The position numbers and the translations under genes are program-made. Of a stretch of 64,000 bases of DNA, positions 1 through 8,267 are shown piece after piece (positions within the stretch are counted from its first letter, which is position 1; every line of letters begins with the position of its first letter). The DNA is from Roseiarcus sp963794155 (lineage in GTDB: Bacteria; Pseudomonadota; Alphaproteobacteria; Rhizobiales; Beijerinckiaceae). The notes beneath the pieces are model-generated. The model saw only the letters and a list, made by a program, of their open reading frames with translations, was not told the DNA's origin and did not search any database. The DNA lies in assembly GCA_963794155.1 (NCBI GenBank), contig CAWCCX010000010.1, positions 62,001 through 126,000 of the forward strand. Direction: 5' to 3'.

Positions 1-432
1 CTCAACGCACAACAAACCAAAGGGTTGGCCCCGCCGCCGATGTTGCTGGGTGTCCATGGGATTGGGCCGGAATTCGCTTCGGTCCTCTGGTCTGAGGGAC
101 TCTCCAGGCACTTCGATAACCGCCGACAGGTCGCCGCTTATGCCGGCCTTGCCCCGACGCCTTGGCAAAGCGGGTCGGTCAATCGCGAGCAGGGCATCTC
201 GCAATCGGGCAACCCGCGACTACGGACAACGATGATTCAGCTCGCCTGGCTTTGGATACGCTATCAGCCGCGCTCCGCACTCACCCTCTGGTTCCAGGAC
301 CGAAACGAACGTAACGGCGGTCGTCGGCGCAAGACGACGATCGTGGCGCTGGCGCGAAAGCTGCTGGTCGCACTCTGGAAATATCTGAGCGCTGGGGTCG
401 TGATCGAAGGCGCCATGATTAGGCCCGCCTGA
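1..432 (+). mobile_element. IS110-family transposase, 3' part (copy 1, cut by window edge)
   Basis: The reading frame is open from the first base, so the N-terminal half lies outside the window. The visible 143 residues are the C-terminal Transposase_20 domain of IS110/IS1111 DEDD transposases: a helix-hairpin-helix-like GVHGIGP stretch, then AAYAGLAPTPWQSG and the GISQSGNPRLR block with its conserved Ser-Gly. Unlike copy 2, the C-terminus (…LAWLWIRYQPRSALTLWFQDR…) continues in frame to a TGA at 430-432, so this copy shows what the intact protein end should look like. The DNA is almost identical to 3815-4247, differing by one T. Confidence 0.9.
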
Positions 433-434
433 CG

Positions 435-931
435 ATAGCCCCCGTCTTCCACGCATCCAATCCCGTAATCCTCAGGACGTGATCAGTCCTGACGGATCCA
501 GGTGGACGAACCGAAGCAAGCCGTGGCCTGAAACGCCGTTTTCGAGAAAGGTTCTCGTCTTCCTGAGCCCTACCCGCCGCAAGCGGGATGTTGGTGCAGC
601 CGTCGCGAACGGCGACCGTATGTGAGGTTGATCGTGCTCGGAAACGAGCCGCGTCACGCTTAGAGGGCTCAGAACCTCGGATACCGGACAAACCGCTGGA
701 GACTTATCACCCGGAAACAAACCGCTTGACTGCCACCTGCTCATGTGAGGCTTGCTCGGCGTTCACTCGCGTTGCGGCCCGCACACTCGCGCGGTCACCT
801 ATATGTGACCAGCTACACCGAAGGCTTCAGCCATTTCGTCACCTCCATGACTGCTCCGGTTGCTTCCGGCTGGAGCGTTCGCCGGGTGGGACTTGCACCC
901 ACTGGAAAAGCGCCGCCTTCTCACGGCGCAC
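435..931 (-). mobile_element. IS end plus 5' portion of a degenerate group II intron (copy 1)
   Basis: There is no convincing protein gene here. Read on the minus strand, the segment begins at 931 with GTGCGCC, matching the GUGYG 5' end of bacterial group II introns. Domain I-like sequence follows, including the characteristic CCAGTGGGTGCAAGTCCCACCC block (about 883-905). Bases up to about 745 are identical to 4250-4560, whereas 745-931 differ at several positions. The boundary near 745 may therefore be the IS/intron junction. The exact IS end and intron fold were not computed. Confidence 0.55.
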
Positions 932-1033
932 ACGTGAAGCGGACATTGAGGAGCGCCACGACGGACGTCGCTCTTAATCGATAGTGCCCGCATTCTCTGG
1001 CACTCGTTCGTCGTACCAACGCAGGGTCTGCCT

Positions 1034-2158
1034 TCAGGGCAGTTTCTCGAAGTGGCCGCTGCGCCAAACGTTCATTTCGTAGGTCATGCCTTCGGCGTCC
1101 CCCTTTGCGTCGAAGGCCACCGGGCCGAATACCGTGTCGACCGGATCGCCCGTGCGCAGCGCATGCGCAACAGCCGCGCCATCCACCTTACCCGCGCGCC
1201 GGACGCCCTCAGCAAGCGCCTGAACCGTCGCGTAGCTAAACAACGTAAAACCTGCGGGCTCATATCCCGTCGCCCGAAACTCGTCGACGACATGTTTGGC
1301 GGCCTCGAGACCCATGGGATTGCGTGGAAACGGGAACAAGGTTTCTTCGCCAGAAGAACCTGCGATCGCCCAGAATTCGGGCGAAACGAAACCGGACGTC
1401 GTCACCATTTGGAATTTGACGCCCTGGTCGGCAGCCTGACGCAAAATGAGGCCCCCCTCGGTCGGATAGCCGCCGTAATAGAGGACTTCGGCCCCAACCG
1501 CCTTAAGCTTCCCGACAATGGCGCTGTAGTCCTTTTCGCCAGGGTTGATTCCCTCGTAGAGAATCTCCTGTACGCCGGCGGCGTTCAAGTTCGCCTTGAC
1601 CTGATCGGCGAGGTTCTTGCCGTACGTGCTCTTGTCGTGCACGAACGCGATTTTCTTGTTCCTATACCTGTCCGCCATCCACGCGCCGACCATTTTGCCT
1701 TGGTTGTCGTCTCGCGCGTAGAGCCGCATGATCGTCGGCCAGCCCTTGGCTAAAGCGTTGTCAGTGAGCCTTGAATTGACCGATGCCGGCGTCATCATGA
1801 GCACGTTATATTCCGCATAGACCTCCGAAGCCGGTATTGAGGCGCCCGAGCAGACGTGACCGTCGACAAGGGTGATCTGCTCCCCCACAATATGATTGGC
1901 GACAGACACGGCCTGTTTGGGATCGCATGCGTCGTCCTCGATGCTGAGGACAATCTTTCTGCCGTTGACGCCGCCAGCAGCGTTTATGTCTCTGGCGGCC
2001 AATTCCGCTCCGCGCTTGACCTCATCGCCGGCCTCCGCCAGGGAACCGGTCATGGAGCCGGCGACCGCGATCCGAATATCCTGGGCATGCGCTGAAGATA
2101 CGCAAAGAAGTAAGATGGAAGGGAGTAAGGCCTTTCTGACGATGCGTACGGCAGACAT
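1034..2158 (-). CDS. branched-chain amino acid-type ABC transporter substrate-binding protein
   Basis: A 374-residue periplasmic binding protein of the LivK/Peripla_BP_6 family, which normally captures amino acids, amides or urea for an ABC importer. The ATG at 2158 was chosen because it gives a clean Sec signal peptide (basic n-region, hydrophobic core, SSAHAQ cleavage site), with GGGGA upstream; the longer frame adds 49 unlikely residues. Family signs include IRIAVAGSMTG, a region around VNGRKIVLSIEDDACDP, and the later GEKDYSAIVGKLKA block. No permease or ATPase genes are adjacent. The gene sits alone between two IS110 copies, so it is probably an orphan or was moved by them. Substrate is unknown. 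Confidence 0.88.
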   Translation of the reverse strand: MSAVRIVRKALLPSILLLCVSSAHAQDIRIAVAGSMTGSLAEAGDEVKRGAELAARDINAAGGVNGRKIVLSIEDDACDPKQAVSVANHIVGEQITLVDGHVCSGASIPASEVYAEYNVLMMTPASVNSRLTDNALAKGWPTIMRLYARDDNQGKMVGAWMADRYRNKKIAFVHDKSTYGKNLADQVKANLNAAGVQEILYEGINPGEKDYSAIVGKLKAVGAEVLYYGGYPTEGGLILRQAADQGVKFQMVTTSGFVSPEFWAIAGSSGEETLFPFPRNPMGLEAAKHVVDEFRATGYEPAGFTLFSYATVQALAEGVRRAGKVDGAAVAHALRTGDPVDTVFGPVAFDAKGDAEGMTYEMNVWRSGHFEKLP

Positions 2159-2440
2159 CGCGTCGTCCCCTAAAATTTGGCGAAGCGCTCCAAGGATGGA
2201 GCCGCGAAGCCCTTCACCCATCCATACTTGCCGGCGAATGATTGGTCCAACGACTATCCGCGCAGTAATCGACGCCACTTTCGAATGGATGGCTATGCCC
2301 GACACCGACCAATCGCTTTCGTTCGCTCGGGAAGCGAACTGGAGCCAATCGAACTAATCGAACTCACCTCTAGCGACGCCAGCAGATCGCTTTGGCCCGT
2401 TCGCCACGCTGGCGGGCGAAGTCCGCTATTTTGCGCGAAG
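2159..2440. other. intergenic stretch without a supportable gene
   Basis: This lies between the binding-protein start and the group II intron remnant. Minus-strand ORFs here are short and lack family resemblance; the sequence probably holds the promoter of the binding-protein gene and the flank of the intron 3' end. Confidence 0.4.
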
Positions 2441-3060
2441 CGGCCGGCTGGGCTCGGTAGAGTCGAGACGTGGCGCGGTGGCGTTAGGTCGAGCATGTCT
2501 GTTTGCCGCCCCTTTCGTCTGGCGGTGCCTTAGTGGCTCAACCGTAGCTCCGTTTCCACGCCCCGCTCATCGAACCGGACGTGCAGATTTCCCGCATCCG
2601 GCTCTCGGACAAGACCTCACGCCGTCTTTCGCGTGCGACGCCATCGGCAGCTTCTGAACATCATGTGGAGTTGATAGGTTGCCCAATCTCCATGTCCTTC
2701 GCCACGTTCTGCGTCTGTCTTGAACTGAGGTCCCTTCCCTCCGCCGGAGTTACCCGGTTTCCGCGGTACTACGAACCTCTCCGCCACCCCAGAGCGCCCA
2801 GCCTGTCCCTCACGGGCGTCCGGTTGGTCCTGTCATCCCTGACCTGACCACGCTTTGGGGCTTCCCGTGTTGCGCGCGCTTTCCTTGTGTGCGTGCTGCC
2901 GCCACTACCCCGGTGCAGCGACTGGGCGTCGTTCTCGCTCATCTCACCCTGCCGTAACAGCCTTCCCCGATAACGTTGTCGGGTCGGCCTGCACATCGTC
3001 CTTTTCGAGATCCCATGAGGCGATGGTAGCGACCTGCGATTCGGGAGCATGAGGTCGCTT
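2441..3060 (-). mobile_element. group II intron remnant, reverse-transcriptase ORF deleted
   Basis: On the minus strand, 3060 to 2610 matches the region leading into a bacterial group II intron-encoded protein and then the LtrA N-terminus (about 2690-2630; frame reads GNLSTPHDVQKL). After roughly 15 residues it jumps directly to a domain V-like hairpin at 2606-2571 (GAGCCGGATGC…GCACGTCCGGTTC, AGC triad at the base). The reverse transcriptase/maturase body is missing, so the element cannot move by itself. It has the same orientation as the intron 5' piece ending at 4746, and IS110 copy 2 lies between them, so both are probably parts of one intron interrupted by the IS. The 3' limit is approximate. 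Confidence 0.6.
2571..2606 (-). ncRNA. group II intron domain V-like hairpin
   Basis: A short stem-loop on the minus strand with the AGC catalytic triad near its 5' base and a complementary GTCCGGTTC 3' strand, as in domain V of bacterial group II introns. It is the best conserved RNA landmark of the remnant. No folding program was run. Confidence 0.6.
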
Positions 3061-3082
3061 ACCACCCACTCTGGAGGCGACC

Positions 3083-4247
3083 ATGCAAAACGTAGCTGAT
3101 CAATTAGCACCGACCACGATCCGGGCCGATCTTTGCGCAATATTCATCTCATTGGAACTGAGCCGATCGACCTGGCTGGTTACGTCATTGTCGCCAGGCC
3201 GCGGAGAGAAGATGTCAAAGCACAGCGTGTCCGCCGGGGATATCGCTGCGCTGTTGGCCCGCATTTTGGAGCTCAGGAGGAAAGCGTACGCGCGGACCGG
3301 AAAATCCTTCCCGATCATCGTCATTCAAGAAGCGGGGTTGGACGGTTTCTGGATTCACCGTGTCTTGCTGAGTGAGGGAATTGAGAGCCACGTTGTCGAT
3401 GCAGCCTCAATTGCGACTTCGCGCCGGCGGCGTCGGGCCAAGACCGACAGGATCGATGGCGAGGCTTTGCTTCGCGCGCTGCTCGCCCACAAGCGCGGCG
3501 AACCGCGGGTCTGTTCAATGGTTCGGGCGCCGACGCCTGAAGATGAAGACCGCCGCCGGATTTGCCGTGAGCGCAAGGTGCTGATCATGGAACGGGTTCA
3601 GCACGTCAACCGGATCAAAGGATTGCTCTTCTCTCAGGGCGCATCCGAGTATGAGCCGTTGCGTCGCGATCGACGGGCGCGGCTGGATGCGCTCCAGACT
3701 GGCGACGGCCGTCGCTTGCCCGAACATCTCAAAGCCCAGGTTTGTCGAGAACTCGATCGGCTCGAATTGCTTCTCGAGCAGATCAAAGCTGTGGAGTCCG
3801 AGCGGGACGCGCTGCTCAACGCACAACAAACCAAAGGGTTGGCCCCGCCGCCGATGTTGCTGGGTGTCCATGGGATTGGGCCGGAATTCGCTTCGGTCCT
3901 CTGGTCTGAGGGACTCTCCAGGCACTTCGATAACCGCCGACAGGTCGCCGCTTATGCCGGCCTTGCCCCGACGCCTTGGCAAAGCGGGTCGGTCAATCGC
4001 GAGCAGGGCATCTCGCAATCGGGCAACCCGCGACTACGGACAACGATGATTTCAGCTCGCCTGGCTTTGGATACGCTATCAGCCGCGCTCCGCACTCACC
4101 CTCTGGTTCCAGGACCGAAACGAACGTAACGGCGGTCGTCGGCGCAAGACGACGATCGTGGCGCTGGCGCGAAAGCTGCTGGTCGCACTCTGGAAATATC
4201 TGAGCGCTGGGGTCGTGATCGAAGGCGCCATGATTAGGCCCGCCTGA
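3083..4247 (+). pseudogene. IS110-family transposase, frameshifted near its 3' end (copy 2)
   Basis: This DEDD transposase/site-specific recombinase starts at an ATG preceded by GGAGGCGACC. The N-terminal RuvC-like DEDD domain is present, including the TDRIDGEALLRALL block, then a coiled region and the C-terminal Transposase_20 domain. Relative to copy 1, one extra T in ATGATTTCAG (about 4050) shifts the frame, so the translated product ends at 4129 (348 residues) with an aberrant tail instead of continuing to 4247 (387 residues). Either this copy is inactive or the T-run is a sequencing error. IS110 enzymes are guided by a bridge RNA encoded in a non-coding end of the element; no such RNA can be assigned by eye. 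Confidence 0.88.
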
Positions 4248-4249
4248 CG

Positions 4250-4746
4250 ATAGCCCCCGTCTTCCACGCATCCAATCCCGTAATCCTCAGGACGTGATCA
4301 GTCCTGACGGATCCAGGTGGACGAACCGAAGCAAGCCGTGGCCTGAAACGCCGTTTTCGAGAAAGGTTCTCGTCTTCCTGAGCCCTACCCGCCGCAAGCG
4401 GGATGTTGGTGCAGCCGTCGCGAACGGCGACCGTATGTGAGGTTGATCGTGCTCGGAAACGAGCCGCGTCACGCTTAGAGGGCTCAGAACCTCGGATACC
4501 GGACAAACCGCTGGAGACTTATCACCCGGAAACAAACCGCTTGACTGCCACCTGCTCATGTGAGGATTGCTCAGCGTTCACTCGCGTTGCGGCCCGCACA
4601 CTCGCGCGGTCACCTATATGTGACCAGCTACACCGAAGGCTTCAGCCATTTCGTTACCTCCATGACTGCTCCGGTTGCTTCCGGCTGGAGCGTTTGGCCG
4701 GGCGGGGCTTGCACCCACTGGAAAGCGCCGCCTTGTCACGGCGCAC
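4250..4746 (-). mobile_element. IS end plus 5' portion of a degenerate group II intron (copy 2)
   Basis: Paralogue of 435-931. The minus-strand 5' end GTGCGCC lies at 4746, followed by the same domain I-like elements. The upstream (5' exon) sequences of the two copies share ATGTCCG.TT.ACGT, as expected if both introns recognised similar intron-binding sites. Identity with copy 1 is essentially complete from 4250 to about 4560, then drops. Confidence 0.55.
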
Positions 4747-4851
4747 ACGTAAACCGGACATCCCGATCGCGGTGGCGGGACGTTGCAACACGGGGAGAGC
4801 GGTCATAAGCGTTCGAGCATCGTCGGATTCACGACCTGTCCCTGCTCGCGC

Positions 4852-4935
4852 GGCTCCACAGCGCCCTGCCCGTCTCGTCCTCGCCTATTAGGCACGAGTA
4901 GCCGACGACGTCGGTGGCGAGGATCGCGGCGAGGC
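4852..4935 (-). pseudogene. N-terminal scrap of a second class III adenylate cyclase
   Basis: On the minus strand the frame reads LAAILATDVVGYSCLIGEDETG, the typical first 25 or so residues of a class III cyclase, similar to the start of the neighbouring gene (KIAAILAADVVGFSR). It is out of frame with, and directly abutting, the 3' end of that gene. This looks like a recombination scar between two tandem paralogues; the rest of the second gene is gone. Confidence 0.6.
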
Positions 4936-6730
4936 GCCGGGCGGCGGGCATTCTTCGGGGACATCGGCCTTGCGCATGCCTTCGAGAACGTGCTCAATTC
5001 CAGCGTGATGCGCGGGGTTGTCGCTCATCGCCGTCCAGGCGGCGCGGGCGCGCAATATCGTGAAGGTCGGATAGAGCGCGAGACCGGTCGTAACGGCGGA
5101 ACGCGCCTCGTCAGGGCGACCGAGGTGTGCGAGCGCAGCGGCCAACCAAAAATAGGAGTAAGGATAATTTCGGTTAGCCTCGATCGCCCGTCGAAACCAC
5201 GCGACCGCTTGTTCGTAACTGCCGGGGTGTGTTCTTCGCCATGCCCGCGATATTCATCCAAACGTAAGCCATCGTGTCGCGTGGACTGAGGCGGAGGGCC
5301 TCGCCAACGTGAGCCTCCGTTTCTTCAGGGCGGCCAGTCAAAATCTTACCAAGTCCAATATAGGAATGCGCGTGGACAAGGTTCCGGTCCAGCGCCAAAG
5401 CGTGCTCACATTCGGCGATGCCCTCGGCAGCCCGCTTTGTGAGTATCTCGACAACTCCTAACCACATGTGGCCAAGCGCGTGGTCCGTCACCAATGACAA
5501 GGCTTTGGTCAACTTTATTTCGGCCGCCGCGAAGGCCGCGATGGGATTGGGCACAAAGAAATGTGCGCCTTCGAGCACGTCCGCCCGCCCCGATCCAATG
5601 AGCGCCTCGACATTGTCGGGATCGGCGCTGAGCGCCCGATCGTAGAAAGTGCGCGCTTGCACCAAGTTGTTTGGGCTCACACCCTTATTCTGCCAAGCCA
5701 AACCTTGAAAATAGAGGTCCATCGAATCGGGGATCGGCGCCTGTTCCGCGCGTCGCGCCTCGGCGGCGGCGAGTTGGGCGTTGAGCGCGTTCGCCAGGCG
5801 CACGACGATTTCGTCCTGCATGTCGAAGAGATCGGTCAGCGGCTTGTCGAACCGCTCGGCCCATAGATGACTGCCCGTTTCGGCGTCGATGAGCTGCACG
5901 TTGACGCGCATGCGGTCTCCGCCGCGCTGAACGCTGCCCTCGAGGACATAGCGGACCTTCAATTCGCGGCCGATTTGCTTCAGATCGACGGCCTTGCCTT
6001 TGTAGGTGAAGGCCGTGTTGCGCCCAATCACGAACGACCCTCGAATGCGCGAAAGATCGGTCGTGAGGCTTTCTGTGACCCCGTCAACGAAATGCTCATG
6101 GCTTGGATCGCCGCCAAGATTGGCAAACGGCAGGACGACGATCGACAGGCGCGGCGGGGCTGATTTTTCGGGCGCTGCGACCGGCGTGGGCTTCGTAGCT
6201 GCGGCACCGCCGATTTCCAGCGAATAGACCCGGATCGGCTCGGCGATGTTCTTGAGTTGGGTCGGGCCGAGATCGTGGACCACGAGATCGAGCCGCCCCT
6301 TCACCTGACGATAGGCGTCCTCGGAAAGGGTGATCGCGCTGGGCTTGGCGATCCCCTCGAGCCGCGCGGCGATGTTGACGCCGTCGCCCATGAGGTCGCC
6401 GTCGCTCTCCTCGACCACGTCGCCAAGATGGATGCCGACCCGGAACTCGATGCGGCGCTCTGCCGGCACGCCTGCATTGCGTTCGATCATGCCGTGCTGC
6501 ACTTCGATCGCGCACCGCACCGCATCGACCACGCTGCGAAACTCGACCAGGAGTCCGTCGCCGGTGCGCTTGACCACGCGCCCCTTGTGAACGGCGATGG
6601 TCGGGTCGATCAGGTCGCTGCGCAGCGCCCGCAATCGGGCCAGTGTTCGATCCTCGTCAGCCGCGGCTAGACGGCTGAATCCAACCACATCGGCGGCGAG
6701 GATCGCCGCGATCTTTCGATTTTCGGTCAT
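4888..6730 (-). pseudogene. class III adenylate/guanylate cyclase with TolB-like and TPR domains, frameshifted
   Basis: Residues 1-175 form a class III nucleotidyl cyclase domain (AADVVGFSR and KRTGDGLLVEF carry the metal-binding aspartates; GIHLGDVVEESDGDLMGDGVN follows), predicted to make cAMP. Residues 200-330 are a TolB-like segment (LSIVVLPFANLGGD, GVTESLTTDLSR, YVLEGSVQ), then TPR-type repeats. No transmembrane segment is visible. At about 5230 one extra base (AAG AAC A CAC CCC) breaks the frame; removing it restores KNHPGSYEQAVAWFRRAIE and a continuous TPR region to 4888. As written, translation stops at 5174. The last residues (CPPPGASP…) are read out of frame from the second cyclase scrap, so the natural C-terminus is probably near VPEE. 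Rhizobial genomes carry many such cyclases. Confidence 0.82.
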
Positions 6731-6953
6731 CTCGCCTGCTACCGCATAATTTGCCGCGGCGGCAAGTGACCGCTATTTGCGCACAGCGGCCGTCCACTGA
6801 AGCGTCAGTCGCACGCTGAAATCCCCTGGATCGCGGTCGGTCCCAAACCGCGTCCTGAACGAGCCGCTACGAGGTCATCTGGCGCGGCGGGGGGCTACCT
6901 GCGGCAACGCCCCTTGAAAAGTCGGTCCGTCCCGTACGCTTTCCCCCAAGCGC

Positions 6954-7352
6954 TCAATACTGGTCGTGGTCCGCTGAGGCGTAACTGCCGTCGGCTTGAT
7001 GCGTCTCCGACCCTGCCAACGCGGGATAGAAAACGCAGACGAGCCGGAGTTCACCCTTAGTCGCGCGGACTACATGCAAATCGTTCTTGTCGAGTGCATA
7101 AACCGTTCCAGGACGGATGGGGAATACCTGCCCGGTCGCGAGGTCTTCCACCTCACCTTCGCCGCTGATGCAATAGTTCGTCTCGAGATGGTGTTTGTAG
7201 TGCAGGCGTTGTTCGGTTCCCGCGGCGACGATCGTGTCGCTAAGGGAGCAGCCCATCGCATCGGCGCGCACAATGAGCCGACGACTTTGCCATCCGGGAC
7301 CACTGACATCCCGTTCCGTTCCGCGTATGTCATCAAGAGTTCGAACGATCAT
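6954..7352 (-). CDS. ectC: L-ectoine synthase (solitary EctC)
   Basis: A 132-residue cupin that closes N-gamma-acetyl-diaminobutyrate into the compatible solute ectoine (EC 4.2.1.108). The ATG at 7352 follows AAAGGAA and matches the family start (MIVRTLDDIRGTERDVSG). Counting from it, the iron-ligand triad Glu57, Tyr85 and His93 is in place, as are Trp21, Arg25, Thr40 and the VCVF segment near 105-108. Position 38 is Ser where Asn is usual. No ectA, ectB, ectD or transporter gene is nearby. Solitary EctC proteins are known in bacteria lacking the rest of the pathway; the substrate could come from outside or the enzyme may act on a related amide. Confidence 0.9.
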   Translation of the reverse strand: MIVRTLDDIRGTERDVSGPGWQSRRLIVRADAMGCSLSDTIVAAGTEQRLHYKHHLETNYCISGEGEVEDLATGQVFPIRPGTVYALDKNDLHVVRATKGELRLVCVFYPALAGSETHQADGSYASADHDQY

Positions 7353-7401
7353 CGTCTCGGTTCCTTTACATCGACCATCTCGACAGCGCGCGCCGTCCCC
7401 T

Positions 7402-7542
7402 ATGCCAGACGAAGAGCCCGGGCGCCTCGCAGCGCTGCGCGCGCCTAATATCCTCGACACGCCACCGGACGTCGCCTACGACGAAATCGGGGAACTCGCG
7501 GCGCAGATCTGTCGGTGCCCCATTGGATACATCAGTAGCTAG
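7402..7542 (+). pseudogene. remnant of a GAF-domain signalling protein
   Basis: A 46-residue frame from ATG 7402 to TAG 7542 resembles the opening of many GAF-domain kinases and GGDEF proteins: RLAALR..NILDTPPD.AYDEIGELAAQIC..PIGYIS. In intact proteins the next residues are LVDxxRQWFK; here a stop follows and no recognisable continuation is seen in any frame to 7790. The fragment is divergent to ectC. Confidence 0.5.
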
Positions 7543-7801
7543 GCGGTGACCGAGTTGCAAAACTGAGCTCTGGGCGCTGTCTATCGCTGGCAGATCGTGG
7601 CGCCGAAGGGGACGATCGGTACCGACGCGAAGCGATCCGTTGCTCGTCCTCGGGCCGCTAAAATCCCGCATGATTTGACACGGCGCGCGGTGGCTTCGCC
7701 AATTGCGCGTTCGAGCATTGTTGCTTTGCCTCGCTGCCCCATTTCCCTCTTCGGCTCGCGTCGAAGATGTTGACGACGTGCCGGCGGTGATCGAACGAAT
7801 G

Positions 7802-7823
7802 AATGTCATTGTACAATGACATT
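7802..7823. repeat. perfect 22-bp palindrome
   Basis: AATGTCATTGT is followed immediately by its exact reverse complement. A perfect, AT-leaning palindrome of this length in 65% GC DNA resembles a dimeric repressor operator. It overlaps the stop codon of the small minus-strand ORF 7806-8126. No regulator gene is adjacent. Confidence 0.6.
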
Positions 7824-8126
7824 GTAGCGGGCGCGCGGAGACCCGGACGCTCGCCGGATGTCGGCGGCGTCCTCGCCGATGCGCGCCAAGGCGATCAGAA
7901 GAACGTTGCGGCGGTCGAGGCTCACGACGACTTGCTTCCCGGCCCATTCGAGATAGACGCCGACGGGCTCGGCGCTGATGCCGAGTTCGAGGGTCACAAC
8001 CTCGTCGCCGAAGTCGATCTTACGGCGAAAAAAGGGCTCGGCTCTCGGCGCAACGCCCTGCCGGGCCGCACGGTCCAGGCGGCCCTCAACGCACCGGCCC
8101 GCGCGCTCCGCCTCGTCGAGCATCAT
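7806..8126 (-). CDS. hypothetical protein
   Basis: A 106-residue frame downstream of the terminase gene on the same strand. The central part (about residues 33-85: KIDFGDEVVTLELG…VYLEWAGKQVVVSLDRRNVLLIALARIGEDAADIRR) has plausible beta-strand and helix alternation, but the family is not recognised. The opposite strand has a competing 131-residue frame. The stop codon lies inside the palindrome at 7802-7823. It may be the last gene of the integrative element or a decayed host gene. Confidence 0.3.
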   Translation of the reverse strand: MMLDEAERAGRCVEGRLDRAARQGVAPRAEPFFRRKIDFGDEVVTLELGISAEPVGVYLEWAGKQVVVSLDRRNVLLIALARIGEDAADIRRASGSPRARYNVIVQ

Positions 8127-8267
8127 CCTCCATTACGCGCGATCAAAGTTCTGGGGGAAACGGGCAGTCGGCATGGTCGAAACTTCGGGCCGCTCTGAAC
8201 AACAGCGCCGATGCCGCGTCCGCTATCGAGCCTTGAAACAAAATCATCCCGCGCATGTCTGCGCCCT

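Larger units (their letters stand above)
7543..8267. other. gene-poor junction between host genes and the integrative element
   Basis: Only short ORFs of no clear family occur here, the best being 7806-8126 on the minus strand. The left end of the integrative element should fall here, but no copy of the tRNA-Gln 3' sequence found at 19842-19882 could be seen, so the left attachment site is unresolved or eroded. Confidence 0.4.

Noticed and set aside
419..977. Small ORFs downstream of the transposase, repeated at 4234-4891
   Set aside because: They are identical in both copies because the DNA is repeated; the sequence matches group II intron RNA and IS ends rather than protein.
1..4760. Classical composite transposon carrying the binding-protein gene
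   Set aside because: IS110 elements do not mobilise by paired ends like IS4 or IS26, and copy 1 is cut by the window; the direct repeat alone is not evidence of joint transposition.
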